From Salvelinus alpinus (taxonomy: Eukaryota > Chordata > Actinopteri > Salmoniformes > Salmonidae), in the NCBI RefSeq assembly GCF_045679555.1, contig NC_092115.1, positions 35,720,728 to 35,784,727 on the forward strand: 64,000 bases of DNA, read 5' to 3'. The position numbers were made by a program, and so were the translations under genes. Within the stretch, counting starts at the first letter, position 1. Each line of letters starts with the position of its first letter. This document shows positions 11,392 through 35,300 of the stretch, piece by piece. The notes under the pieces were generated by a model, which was given only the letters and a program-made list of their open reading frames with translations, was not told where the DNA came from and did no database searches.

Positions 11392-11729
11392 TGCATGTCT
11401 CTCCGCCCTAACAATGGGAGTCGTTGTCCACAAAGCGAGCCGGCTGGCTGTCTAGCTCCCGCCTATCATTTCTTTGGATTAGTGGATACATCTCATTATT
11501 GTATTCCTTTAAATATTCAATGAGGATTGTTGACGTCAACATCCTGTATTCAATGGAGAGAAATGCTATGCTACTAGCCTCATGCCATGAATATGCATAG
11601 CCACCTCGAGATAATTCCGATATAAAGTGTTTCTCAAAGTTGCCTGGATGTCACGTCCTACTTATATCAGTACACTCGTAACAACTTAAGCATTACGAAA
11701 CTTCTATTCGATAAAATAAACCTCATGTA
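11392..11729 (+). repeat. Inverted-repeat arm 2 (about 340 bp)
   Basis: Partner of 8770-9108 in inverted orientation, with a 2.3-kb interval between the arms. Sequence to the right (11730-11880) continues as 'acgccacctactggagg' type repeat DNA that has no counterpart beyond arm 1, so the arms are not simple transposon termini. Confidence 0.8.
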
Positions 11730-12127
11730 GCAAATAAGCCATACATTTTTTTGTTGACCAAATTTGACACACTCGACCTCCATATAAAAGTCCTTGTTTG
11801 GTGGGCGAAACAAAGAAAAAACGCCACCTACTGGAGGGAGACAGATTGTCCGCCGAATTGGCCATCTCAAATAATTCAATCCAGTATACTTTATTGACAT
11901 GGAAAGTAAACACTTACAGTGTCAAAGTAAACATATAGCGACAATGGTCAAAGACAGGAATATACTAAACTATTTGTAATAAAGCAATAATAATGATAGT
12001 GATAATCATACTAACAGCAATTACAACAACAAAAATGAATAAAGAATAGGCAGATATGAATAATCACACTATACTTCTAACTGGATGTCACTCAGGTTGC
12101 GGCAGGAGGCCACAAGTGTGGCTGCTA

Positions 12128-13090
12128 AAAGAGAGAATTTTGTTTTTTCACAGCTCAAATAAGCAAAGAGAAACAACAGTCCATCATTACTTTAAGACAT
12201 GAAGGTCAGTCAATCCGGAAAATTTTAAGAACTATGAAATTAAGTGCAGTTGCAAAAACCATTGAGTGCTATGATGAAACTGGCTCTCATGAGGACCGCC
12301 ACAGGAAAGGAAGACCCAGCGTTACCTCTGCTGCAGAGGATAAGTTCATTAGAGAGTTACCAGCCTCAGAAATTGCAGCCCAAATAAATGCTTCACAGAG
12401 TTCAAGTAAGAGACACATCTCTTTGTGAGACGCAGAATAGGTGAACGGATGATCTCCGGATGTGTGGTTCCCACCGTGAAGCATGGAGGTGTGATGGTGT
12501 GGGGGTGCTTTGCTGGTGACACTGTCAGTGATTTATTTAGAATTCAAGGCACACTTAACCAGCATGGCTACCACAGCGATACGCCATCCCATCTGGTTTG
12601 CACTTAGTGGGATTATCATTTGTTTTTCAACAGGACAATGACCCAAAACACACCTCCAGTCTGTGTAAGGCCTATTTGACCAAGAAGGAGAGTGATGGAG
12701 TGCTGCATCAGCTAACCTGGCCTCCACAATAACCCAACCTCAACCCAATTGAGATGGTTTGGGATGAGTTGGACCGCAGAGTGAATGAAAAGCAGCCAAC
12801 AAGTGCTCAGCATATGTGGGAACTCCTTCAAGATGGTTGGAAAAGCATTCCAGGTTAAGCTGGTTGAGAGAATGCCAAGAGTGAGCAAAGATGTCATCAA
12901 GACGATGTGGCTACTTTGAAGAATCTAAAATATATTTGATTTGTTTAATACTTGTCGTTACTACATGATTCCATATGTGTTATTTCATAATTTTGATGTC
13001 TTCACTATTATTCTACAATGTAGAAAATAGTCACACAAAAAAAAAAAAACCTTGAATGAGTAGGTATGTCCAAACTTTTGACTGGTACTG
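12128..13090 (+). mobile_element. Tc1-like transposon (family B), internally deleted
   Basis: The right terminus is complete ('ccaaacttttgactggtactg', then TA at 13091). The left terminus is missing. The plus-strand transposase relic includes SAVAKTIECYDETGSHED at about 12240-12295. After a deletion near 12425 it continues with VKHGGVMVWGCFAGD (12475-12520), then the QQDNDPKH-type Asp block (about 12630) and the N-P-I-E block (about 12740). The central part with the first catalytic Asp is gone, so the copy is dead. Confidence 0.85.
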
Positions 13091-13567
13091 TACGTTAAAT
13101 AGACTTGAGCTCAAGTTGTTCCTGTTTCACAGTGTGCCCTTGGAAAAATAAATGTGTGTGTTTACTTCCAATTTGACTGCATTATTTCTATACATTGTTT
13201 TGATGACATTTATGTTTCCACCCATACAACTTTCAATTAATTTGCAAAAAAATGCCTTGATGACAAATTGAATCAAAGGCTTTTTGTAAATCCACAAAGC
13301 AGGAGAAATGTTTCATTTTGATTCACATTTATCAATTAGGGTGTGTAGGGTATAAATGTGACCTGATGTTTGATAATTTGGTAGGAATCCAATTTGACTT
13401 CTGCTCAGGACATTGTGTTCACTGAGAAAGTGTATTTTCCCCAGGTTGCTGTTCACACAAATGCCACAGTAATTGTTTGGATCAAATTTGTCTCAATTTA
13501 AAAAAATATATTGTTATTAGTCCTTGGTTGTAGATGTCAAGGAAATAGCCTACACTCACAACTATAT

Positions 13568-14020
13568 GTATTTTTTTTACCCCCTTTCTCTCACCACTTT
13601 CGTGATATCCAATTGGTAGTTACAGTCTTATCCCGTCGCTGCAACTCCCGTAGAGACTCTGGAGAGGCGGAGGTCGAGAGATATTGCATCCTCCGAAACA
13701 CGACCCTGCCAAGCCGCACTTCTTCTTGACACACTGCTCGCTTAAACCGGAAGCTAACCGCACCAATGAGTCGGAGGAAACACCGTCCAGCTGGCAACCA
13801 CAGTCAGCTTGCAGGTGCCCAGCCCGCAACAGGGAGTCGCTAGAGTGCGATGGGACAAGGACATCCCGGCCAGCCAAATCCTCCCCTAACCTGGAATACT
13901 CTGGGCCAATTATACGCCGCCTCATGAGTCTCCTGGTCGCAGCCGGCTTCGACACAGCCCGGGATCAAACCCAGGTCTGTAGTGGCGACTTAGACCGCTG
14001 TGCCACCCGGGAGGCCCCTA
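13568..14020 (-). mobile_element. tRNA-derived SINE (type 2), minus strand, copy 1
   Basis: On the minus strand it starts with a tRNA-like head: GGCCTCCCGGGTGGCACAGC (A-box region), then GTTTGATCC (B box), followed by a body of about 380 bp with 'gaccaggagactcatgagg'. A second copy lies at 30468-30893. It encodes no protein; the open frames on either strand are chance. It sits inside the LINE relic. Confidence 0.82.
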
Positions 14021-14716
14021 CATTCAGAACTTTAAATCGTTTGAGTGTGGCAGTGCTAAATTTGCGGTCTGTATTTCACAAGCTGTATTTCTTTAAAAAA
14101 AATGTTTTACTATAGATTCCCAATAACCCAAACAGAACTAACAGGTTCTGGTTGTCTTAAATGGCTGATTCAAGAATTAGCCGTTTTTCATAGATTTTTT
14201 TGTTCCGGATCTATTTTAATATGTATATATAATTCTTCAAAGTGAGTTTTCAATTAGTCACCATTTTGGATAGCACATTTTTCCTCAGTGTGGTTTGTTT
14301 AGGCAGTTTTAACTTTCCCAAAAGTTGTTTGAATTAATGGATTCCTCAATTTCATTGGTTGATGTCTGATGTGTTGTTCTTTGTTTTGGAGTCTATTCTT
14401 TCAGGGTTGCCCAATACTGAAGGCGCAGATTCTGGTTCTCTGTTTTTGGCTGGATAGTCCTACGTTTTTTCTTATAGATTTGCAAATCATAATCAAACCA
14501 TTTTATCATGTCTTTTTGAGATTGTTTTTAGGTGTCTTTTTAAAAATTGGATAAGGGTGCCAATTTGTCAAAATGTTGTTTATGTTTTGTACACCCAAAT
14601 GTACACCTTCCTTATTGTGATGAAATGTGGGGGCCATTAAGTTGTCTAGGAAGGGTTTAATTTTGGATTTCCAATTGCTTTCTAGTAGTTTTCCATGCTA
14701 TTCTTAGGCCATCTAC

Positions 14717-14925
14717 AGTGCATTCGGAACGTATTCAGACCTCTTGACGTTTTCCACATTGTTACTGTTGCAGCCTTATTCTAAAATTGATAGTTTATTT
14801 TTATCTCAATCTACACACAATACCCCATAATGACAAATTAAAGACAGGTTTTTAGAAATTTAAAAAATGTATTTAAAAAATAAAACACCGAAATATCACA
14901 TTTACATAAGTATTCAGACCCAAAG
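14717..14925 (+). mobile_element. Tc1-like transposon left-end fragment (family C)
   Basis: The terminus reads 'cagtgcattcggaacgtattc', followed by 'cacacaataccccataatgac', a typical Tc1 left end. No transposase or right end is present. Confidence 0.75.
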
Positions 14926-16164
14926 GTGATGACTAAATGTGGAGTTTTCTAATCTGACTTCTCTATGTGGCCATGTATGGAAATTGTCTTTCTGGGCCGA
15001 GCATCAGTTAAACTGCAGTACAGAAGCAAAACTGTAGGATCAGTAGAAACCGTGCTTCTAAACCGGAACCCTGTCCCATTCGCTGCGAACTGGCCAGTCA
15101 GGTTTGAGATTGGTGTGTGCGCCTGTTCATGAGCTTCTTGTCTTGGTGTCGCATGCCGACTCGCAGGTCCTTTGAACATATCAGAAAAATTGAATGAGCA
15201 ATTCAGGTGGTTTATAGATCAAATACACAGCGCCAAGCACACGATCGTGAATAAACCGGATATTTATTTACGCCCAAAGAACTATAAAAGGAAACCAACT
15301 AGCTCGCGAATTAGCAATAAAAAGGTAAGTGTCAAATAGACTGAACCAGAACGTTGGCAATGATATGATACAATTATATAATTTCAGTAGTAAGCTATTG
15401 TAATATTGAATAAACTATCCTAAATGACTAATTATTCAAAGTTTGTAATGTATACCCATTCTTCTATTACTACATATTTCATACTGCATCTGACTTTTGT
15501 TACACATTGTAATATTACAGTTAAACAGTCCACAATGTCATCACCATCAGCTATATTTCTGTCCACGGATGTGTATAGTACTTAATGAAATGCAGTGTCT
15601 AAAGTTTAAACTATATGAATGATGCTTCTGGTGGAAATTAGCTTTCCAAAGATAAACTACTGAACATCCAAGACTGGTAGTCTCGTAGGTAGAGTAGCTA
15701 CACTGAATAGGGAAGTTTTAATCATGCAGATCAGGGAGCTTTAAATTGCTCCCGTCTCTGATATTTGGACTCAAATCTGAGTGCAACGCATTCCATGGCT
15801 TTGGATCAGGTCAGAATCCACAGACCACATTGTATTCCAGTATACTCACTAATGTGATGATTATATCCCATGATATGTGAACCAAATTGCCCATCATCCA
15901 TTGAAGACAGTTTGCTTTTTGGCATTATTGAATGCGATTTCTGATCTATGCATTTGTACCATAGTATTTCCACAGTATCAAGCGCCCCACATCTATGTTG
16001 CTTAGCAACTGAGTACTTTACTTATGCGTGTCAGCATTTCAAAGAAATTGTTCAAAAAACGACTCTCGCTTCTCTATTCAACACTCAGTATATCAGATGC
16101 TCTGTAGTTTAAGGTTTCAGAAACAACTGACCATATCCAGATAACCTCTTGACACGTCCTATTA
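14926..16164. other. samd13 upstream region, possible 5'-UTR exon
   Basis: No coding exon was found. A TATA-like actataaaag at 15281 and a strong donor-like GGTAAGT at 15324-15330 could mark a short non-coding first exon of samd13, but the two are only about 40 bp apart and this is weak. The remainder is unique-looking AT-rich DNA. Confidence 0.35.
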
Positions 16165-16455
16165 CAACGAACACACGTTTCAAGTAAGTAAGTAAGCACC
16201 CCAATGGTGGAACAAACTCCCTCACGACGCCAGGTCAGCGGAGTCAATCACCACCTTCCGGAGACACCTGAAACCCCACCTCTTTAAGGAATACCTAGGA
16301 TAGGATAAAGTAATCCTTCTAACCCCCCCCCCCTTAAAAGAGTTAGATGCACTATTGTAAAGTGGTTGTTCCACTGGATATCATAAGGTGAATGCACCAA
16401 TTTGTAAGTCGCTCTGGATAAGAGCGTCTGCTAAATGACTTAAATGTAAATGTAA
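16165..16455 (+). mobile_element. L2-clade LINE 3' end, RSg-1-like
   Basis: A 5'-truncated copy. The first 110 bp encode the final residues of an L2 ORF2 (WNKLPHDARS, then SITTFRRHLKPHLFKEYL), then a 3' UTR that ends 'gtaagtcgctctggataagagcgtctgctaaatgac'. That tail is known to be shared between salmonid RSg-1 LINEs and HpaI SINEs. The insertion is 116 bp upstream of the samd13 start codon, possibly in an intron. Confidence 0.8.
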
Positions 16456-16570
16456 GTAGTGAATGTGTTCACTTTATGACAGACCTCATGTGTCTTCATA
16501 AACCTAATCTTTTGGATTCAATTGTATTTTTGCTTATCCATCTCACCGTTTTCTTTTTCCTCTAGCTGGA

Positions 16571-17085
16571 ATGGAGAACAAAACAAATGGATCAGTGGAA
16601 GCTAAACTGTAAGTCTAGAGTCGTTATTGTGAGTCTGTAGATAAGGGATACGATTGTGCTGTCCTCCCGCCTTGTCCCTATACCCATTTTCCTGTTCTGT
16701 CTTTTTCTAGTGTGGTGGAGAATGGCCAGCTGCCGGACCCTGCAGACTGGGCATTCACTGATGTCGTCAACTATTTCAAAGCTGCAGGATTTGATGAGCA
16801 GGCGACTGCTTTCCAAGACCAGGTAATGATAGTCATTTACTAACCTTGCAAGTTGCTCTTTCATGTGGGTAAGAGCTTCCCAATCCCTTCCATTTGTTAT
16901 TCTTGTAGGAAATCGATGGCAAGTCTCTGCTCCTGATGACGCGGAATGATGTCCTGACTGGTCTGTCTATCAAACTGGGGCCAGCACTGAAGATCTACGA
17001 GTACCACGTGAAACCACTTCAAACTCAGCACCTGAAAAGTAATGCTAATGCATCACTGCATGCTCCTCAACGTGTAACAAGATAA
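16571..17085 (+). CDS. samd13: SAM domain-containing protein 13, complete
   Basis: Three coding exons: 16571-16608, 16711-16822 and 16909-17085. All have GT donors and AG acceptors, and together they give 108 aa. The protein begins [19 protein letters not shown] and continues [21 protein letters not shown]. Residues about 22-90 form a SAM (sterile alpha motif) domain, including the [17 protein letters not shown] helix-3/4 region and [15 protein letters not shown], which almost match human SAMD13. The protein is expected to act by SAM-SAM oligomerisation; its cellular role is not established. After QHLKSNAN there is a short tail ([11 protein letters not shown]) that extends beyond the human end as I recall it. 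The start is the first Met in the conserved MEN(K) motif, just after an acceptor-like tag at 16563-16565. Exon 1 probably extends 5' as UTR. Convergent with gng5. Confidence 0.93.
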
Positions 17086-18045
17086 TCACAAGGCAGGACG
17101 GACAGACCAGTCCGAAGAGATTTATAGACCCAAGAGGACAGTGGAGAACGACGGGGCTTAGAAAACTCTTGCATGGTTGCATCTTGCATCCTTCTGAAAA
17201 TATTATTTTACTTAAACTGCCAAATGATGAGCCGTTACGTTTGTTGGTAGTTAACTGAGTGGTATCAGTTTATGAAACCAAACAAGGACTTTAATTCGTT
17301 GAGGTCTTGGACATCATAAGATCATTTTACAGGTCTTAAAAAGTACAGGTTTATTTTTTCCTACGAGTTAATCTCAAAGCAAATCAAGCTACTGAAGCAG
17401 ATTCAACTGAATGGGTTATTTAATAGTGGCCGATCCTTTTCAGATGGATGCAAAAGGTGCACTAGATGTCTGACTTTGTGATAATCTATCTTCTACCCAT
17501 GTCCCATTGATATGATCAGTATATACCAAACTATGGAACAGTTTGATGCCGGCTAAGACTGGATGGTAATTAGTTGGAAGACATGTACGTGTTTGAACCA
17601 TACTTACTGATCCTCCATTACAGCCATTTTTATTTCACTTAATCAAAGCTGTATCTATGAGCATTATGCACGTCAATTGTAAATTTAAGCACGGGGATAT
17701 AGGTTGATGAATGTGTTCTTTGATTTCCTTATTCTTAAATATATGGCATTTTACTTTCGTGTTTGATGTGGATGCTTTTATCACGCATACCAGTGACATG
17801 CTGCTGCCTTTTGTATTGTAAAGTTGCCCTGTTCACATTTTGCTGTTCGAAACTACTTGCATCTTAAGTAAAGATTTGAGATGTACCACTGTCAGTCTTA
17901 CCCAAGAAACAATTAGCAAAACACAGTCATGTAGAGAAAGAAGAATGTTAATTTCTAAATACAAAAAGTCAAGAACAATGAATAAAATAGAATAGAAAAG
18001 GCACAATCATTTACTTGAAAACCACACGGTGCCATGAAAAATAAA
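17086..18045 (+). other. samd13 3'-UTR / tail-to-tail spacer
   Basis: About 1 kb without coding sequence. AATAAA signals on the plus strand at 17981-17986 and 18040-18045 are candidate poly(A) sites for samd13. No transposon was recognised in it, which is unusual for this window. Confidence 0.5.
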
Positions 18046-18354
18046 CCCGTCTCATCGTATCCTCTAAGGTGGTTGGCTGAAAATAGATGGCAAGTCTTCC
18101 TGACATGTTCTACACTTCATAAGATTCTGTGGCAGTGGATTGCCGTTGGCAATGAGGAGCAGTGTTGAGGTCAACTTTTTCCCTGTAGCATCAAAACGAA
18201 GGCCTGCGAGACAGGAAAACACAGAGGTACAATGTGATAATACTCTTCCATATTAAAGAAATAGGTATTTATCTGTAACGCAATCAGAGACTAGCATGGA
18301 GTAGAGAATCTGTTTCACTTTACTGATTTAGTGCGGCTTACAGGCCAATCAAGG

Positions 18355-18847
18355 CAAGAATCTCAATTGCATACTCCTCGCATCCTTCTCAAAACCCATT
18401 GATGAGAAAGCAAGGAGGTCCCTACCCTCGCTACCCAGACTCCTTGCTCCAGCCAAACGCTACGCCCACGGACGTTAGTTTCTTCTTCGCAATGTGTCTG
18501 GATCCGAGTAGCTTCCTGACCCTTCACCAAATCCAAACACATTCGGGGCTGTCCAATTGGTCCAGAAACCAATGGGTTGGGCCAGAGCCAGAACACACGT
18601 GGGTAAAGCAGTGGTTTGAAAATTCATAATAGTCTTCGATACTCTGATTGGATAGAGACAATACAATCGCTGATGACTTTTGCACAATTCCCTTTGTCAC
18701 CATAAATTACTTAAATGATGGCAGTCTCAGATTAAAGTATGTAGCAAACGACAGAGCAGCAGAATAATTGTGTAAGTCGTCAGGCTACCTCCAACCATCT
18801 TCAATGGGTTTTGAGAAGGTGAGGAGTATGCAATTGAAATTCTCCAA
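18355..18847. mobile_element. Foldback/MITE-like element with 42-bp inverted ends
   Basis: The left end (about 18359-18401, containing 'ttgcatactcctcgcatcc' and 'ttctcaaaacccattga') is repeated as its reverse complement at about 18801-18842. There is no transposase. It occupies most of the inferred gng5 3'-UTR intron (18204-18875). The superfamily is not determined because no clear target duplication is visible. Confidence 0.75.
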
Positions 18848-18909
18848 AGGACTACATACACCAAAAAATACTCACCAAAAAATGCTGCGGTCTGTCCTAT
18901 GTGTAGTCC

Positions 18910-19523
<614 letters not shown>

Positions 19524-19670
19524 CTTTACTATTTTCTAGAAATGAAGCAGTGGGCTGTTAGCTCGACGGACGAGTAGACAAAGCACTGATGATCACACAT
19601 CCGATTGTGACTTGCGCAGTCGCAGCGTTGCACAGTCTGCGCCCACACCTCCTGGTATAAACCGCTATGG
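19524..19670 (-). promoter_or_regulatory. gng5 promoter region
   Basis: CG-dinucleotide-rich 150 bp directly upstream of the gng5 ATG, including a TGCGCAGTCGCA word at 19613-19624 that resembles an NRF1 site. Function is inferred from position and composition only. Confidence 0.4.
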
Positions 19671-19715
19671 GGCGCCAAGCACAAAAAGTTGAATTGATAG
19701 ATAAAAAATTAAATA

Positions 19716-20444
19716 CGTTTATTGCAATTTCAGAGCAGCATATATGTTAGCGCTTCATTTTAAACATTTAGAATAAAGTTCATTATACTATTCATAATAT
19801 ATCTGGAGTGAAAACAATGTGTAAACATTCTCATGGTTAGTCAGTAGCCTATTGATATCTTTTCCCAAATTGGAAAACATTTCTAGTGATACAGAAGCCA
19901 ATTTACCCAAATTAAAGTTTGGCTGCCACTTGGCAAAGCTTAGAGACTTGGATATGCTTTGCTTAATAAAAATGTATATAGAAGAGAAAGAAAAAACATT
20001 GGCATGTCCAATAAAGTGCTCTCTGAATGAATCAAGTTTTGGTGAACGACAATGTGCTACTGTTCAGTATTAGTCCATGATCAAGCAACATGAGTTGCAC
20101 AAAAATAGGTCTCCGTGGCATCCTGAGGCAGTGGTGGCGTTGAAACATGGGTCATGTTCATTAGGGCATGCAACAGAAAATGTTTTGCAACAGAAATTTA
20201 AAAAAACAAGTGCATCTTATTGGACAAATCCAGGTATTCTTTCCCCGTTTCAGTCCATTTTCTTCTGTTTGGTGCCTAATGAACACTGCCATGGATTGTC
20301 ATCCGAGTTGTCTGTTGAGTCCACAGTAACACAATGGTACTAGTGTGTCTTCAGTTGAGGCGGTTTTCCTCTGACCCTAAAGAGAAGATACTGCAGCAGT
20401 CTCCATCTCCATGTCTGTGCTTTGACCTGACCGAAGTGTCTTCT
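19716..20444 (-). other. ssx2ip 3'-UTR with poly(A) signal
   Basis: Lies between the ssx2ip stop and the gng5 promoter. Reading the minus strand, AATAAA occurs at about 19723-19718, about 720 nt after the stop. The gap to the gng5 start is therefore only about 200 bp. Confidence 0.5.
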
Positions 20445-31874
<11,430 letters not shown>

Positions 31875-32394
31875 GTCAACAAAGCATCATCCGCTTTTGG
31901 AGGTCATCCGCGAGATGACAGACCTGACCGACCGGAGGCTGCACTCACTGGAACAGAATCCTGAAATAGAGCGTCAAGCAGCAAGCCAATGACATAAGAC
32001 TCCAAGGCAGCATAATCTGGGTCGATTCTTCACCCACGCCATGCTGGATTAAACGTAATCTGTGTTGTGCCAGCATGGGACGGGTTGGGGGTGGGTAGGG
32101 CTTTCAGGCCTTGGCTGTTACACTGGACTGAGTAGAGTGATACTTTGAGCTTGAGTAAAGAGAGTTTTGCATGTTAACTTTAACTAGGCTAATGACTATG
32201 CCAGGGGAAGGCTTTTAGATACCCACACAGAAAGGCCACTGACTGTGGTGTGTGCAAGGTTTAATTAACAATGCCAGTGGCAATGAATTCAAAATGCTTA
32301 GTTTGAGAAAAATGGCTTCAAGAAGCAACTGCACACTCATTATTCAAGAGGGCCTCTTCAGTACTTCATTGTTCTCTTTGACTCTATATAACAA
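31875..32394. other. ssx2ip intron 1 (no other feature seen)
   Basis: Sequence just upstream of the ssx2ip start codon exon. 31875-31960 is probably 5' UTR of that exon, preceded by an acceptor. Nothing else was recognised before the LINE. Confidence 0.4.
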
Positions 32395-35300
32395 CGTCGA
32401 CCTATACGCTGACTCGGTGAGTGAATTCATCAAGGAAGTGCATTGGCGATGTTGTACCCACTGTGACGATTAAAACCTACCCTAACCAGAAACCGTGGAT
32501 GGATGATGGCATTCGCGCAAAACTGAAAGCGCGAACCACCGCATTTAAACATGGAAAGAGGTCTGGGAATATGGCTATACATAAAATGTAGTTATTCCCT
32601 CCGCAAGGCAAACAAACAAGCGAAATGCTGGTACAGAGACAAAGTGGAGTCGCAATTCAACAGCTCAGACACGAGACGTATGTGGCAGGGTCTACAGGAA
32701 ATCACGGACTACAAAAAGAAAACTAGCCACACCACGGATGTCACGCTTCCAGACAAACGAAACACCTTCTTTGCCCGCTTTGAGGATAATACGGTGCCAC
32801 CGTCGCGGCCTGCTAACAAGAACTGCGCCCCCCCCTCTCCTCTCCGTGGCCAACGCGAGTAAAACGTTTAAACGTGTTAACCCTCGCAAGGCTGCTGGCC
32901 CAGACGGCATCCCTAGCCGCGTCCTCAGAGCATGAGCAGGCCAGCTGGCTGATGGGTTTACGGACATATTCAATCACACCCTATCCCAGTCTGCTGTCCA
33001 CACATGTTTCACAATGGCTACCATTGTTCCTGTACCCAAGAAGGCAAAGATAACTGAACTAAAATGACTACCGCCTCATAGCACTCACTTCTGTCATCAT
33101 GAAGTGCTTTGAGAGACCAGTCAAGGATCATATCACCTCCACCTTACCAGCCACCCTAGACCCACTTCACATACCGCCCTAACAGGTCCACAGACGATGC
33201 AATCGCCATCACACTGCCATATCCCCCAGGTGGTGAAGGTAGGAAAACAACATCTCCACCTCGCTGACCCTCAACACTGGGGCCCCACAAGGGTGCGTGC
33301 TCAGCCCCCTCCTGTACTCCCTGTTCACCCACGACTGTGCGGCCATGCACGCCACCAACTCAATCAAGTTTGCAGACGACAACAGTAGTGGGCTTGATTA
33401 CCAACAATGAGACAGCCTACAGGGAGGTGAGGGCACTCAGAGTGTGGTATCAGGAAAACAACCTCTCACTCAACGTCAACAAAACAAAGGAGATAGTGAA
33501 CTTCAGGAAACAGCAGAGGGAGCACCCCCCGATCCACATCGAAGGGACAGCAGTGGAGAAAGTGGAAAGTTTTAAGTTCCTCTGCGTACACATCAACAAA
33601 CTTTATGGTCCACCCACACAGAAAGTGTGGTGAAGGCAGCGCAATAGCACCTTCAACGCATCACCGGGGGGGCAAACTATCTGCCCTCCATGACACCCGA
33701 TGTCACAGGAAGGCAAAAAAGATCAAAGACAACAACCACCCAAGCTACTGCCTGTTCACACCGCTACCGCCCAGAAGGCAAGGTCAGTACAGGTGCATCA
33801 AAGCTGGGACTGAGAGACTGAAGAACAGCTTCTATCTCAAGGCCATCAGACTGCTAAACAGCAATCACTAACTCAGAGAGGCTGCTGCCTACATGGAGAC
33901 CCAATCACTGGCAACTTTAACAAATGGATCTCTAGTCACTTTAAACAATGCCAATTTAATGTTTACATATCTTACATTACTCAATCATATGTATATACTG
34001 TATTTTATACCATCTATTAAACCTTGTCTATGCCACTCAGCCATATATACACTCAGCAAAAAAAGAAATTTCCCTTTCAGGATCCTGTCTTTCAAAGATA
34101 ATTCGTAAAAATCCAAATAACTTCACAGATCTTCATTGTAAAGGGTTTAAACACTGTTTCCCAAGCTTGTTCAATGAATCATAAACAATCAATGAACATG
34201 CACCTGTGGAATGGTCGTTAAGACACTAACAGCTTACAGACGGTAGGCAATTACACCAGGAACGTACAATCCCTCCATCAGTGCTCAGACTGTCCGCAAT
34301 AGGCTGAGAGAGACTGGACTGAGGGCTTGTAGGCCTGTTGTAAGGCAGGTCCTCACCAGACATCACCGGCAACAACGTCGCCTATGGGCACAAACCCACT
34401 GTTGCTGGACCAGACAGGACTGGCAAAAAGTGCTCTTCACTGACGAGTCGCGGTTTTGTCTCACCAGGGGTGATGGTCGGATTCGCGTTTATCGTCGAAG
34501 GAATGAGCGTTACACCGAGGCCTGTACTCTGGAGCAGGAGCGGTCTGGGGCGGTGTGTCACAGCATCATCGGACTGAGCTTGTTGCATTGCAGGCAATAT
34601 CAACTCTGTGCATTACAGGGAAGTCATCCTCCTCCCTCATGTGGTACCCTTTCTGCAGGCTCATCCTGACATGACCCTCCAGCATGACAATGCCACCAGC
34701 CATACTGCTTGTTCTGTGAGTGATTTCCTGCAAGACAGGAATGTCAGTGTTCTGCAATGGCCAGCAAAGAGCCCGGATCTCAATCCCATTGAGCACGTCT
34801 GGGACCTGTTGGATCGGAGGGTGAGGGCTAGGGCCATTCCCCCCAGAAATGTCCGGGAACTTGCAGGTGCCTTGGTGGAAGAGTGGGGTAACATCTCACA
34901 GCAAGAACTGGCAATTCTGGTGCTGTCCATGAGGAGGAGATGCACTGCAGTACTTAAAATGCAGCTGCTGTCCACACCAGATACTGACTGTTACTTTTGA
35001 TTTTGACCCCCCCTTTGTTCAGGGACACATTATTCAATTTCTGTTAGTCACATGTCTGTGGAACTTGTTCAGTTTATATCTCAGTTGTTGAATCTTATGT
35101 TCATACAAATATTTACACATGTTAAATTTGATGAAAATAAACAGTTGACAGTGAGAGGACGTTTATTTTTATGTACATATTTTCATTCACTCCTTTGAGA
35201 TATTACTGCACTGTCGGAACAAGAAGCACAAGCATTTCGCTACACTCACATTAACATCTGCTAACCATGTGTATGTGACAAATAAAATTTGATTTATAAT
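32395..35300 (+). mobile_element. LINE relic, plus strand, split by a Tc1 element
   Basis: Pieces of ORF2 can be read: TYPNQKPWMDDGI, then RMWQGLQEITDYKKK, the NPRKAAGPDGIPSRVLRA block typical of LINE RTs, NLSLNVNKTKEI and FKFLCVHINK. The 3' UTR ends at 'catgtgtatgtgacaaataaaatttgattt' (35300). The endonuclease half is missing and there are many stops. The 3' UTR is interrupted at 34050-35170. Related to the fragments at 1-1325 and 6215-6629. It lies in the inferred ssx2ip 5' intron. Confidence 0.82.
34050..35170 (+). mobile_element. Tc1-like transposon (family E) inside the LINE 3' UTR
   Basis: The left end 'cactcagcaaaaaaagaaa' follows a TATATA target. The right end is damaged. The transposase relic reads FTDESRFCLTRGDGRIRVYRRRNERY (first Asp, about 34436-34512), then LQHDNATSHTA (second Asp, about 34677-34710) and [15 protein letters not shown] (Glu, about 34766-34805), i.e. 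a DDE Tc1 pattern with 34-residue spacing. A deletion removes the N-terminal DNA-binding part, and there is a frameshift near 34600. The 34608-35000 stretch (130 aa) is still open. Confidence 0.88.

Larger units (their letters stand above)
11885..14715 (-). mobile_element. L1/Tx1-like LINE relic, minus strand, split by a Tc1 and a SINE
   Basis: The minus strand of 13510-13110 translates in pieces to a reverse transcriptase: FDPNNYCGICVNSNLGK, LSEHNVLSRSQIGFLP and a KAFDSI-like stretch. These match the finger/palm region of L1-clade RTs. 14030-14715 appears to be the upstream part and 11885-12125 the 3' tail. The Tc1 at 12128-13090 and the SINE at 13568-14020 interrupt it and so arrived later. 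Many stops; long dead. Outer boundaries are approximate. Confidence 0.65.

Noticed and set aside
13591-14115. ORFs of 68-143 aa at 13.6-14.1 kb, and similar ones at 30.5-31.0 kb
   Set aside because: Both sets lie in copies of the same tRNA-derived SINE and have no protein similarity.
18363-18687. ORFs of 70-77 aa in the gng5-samd13 interval
   Set aside because: They fall within the foldback element and have no family resemblance.
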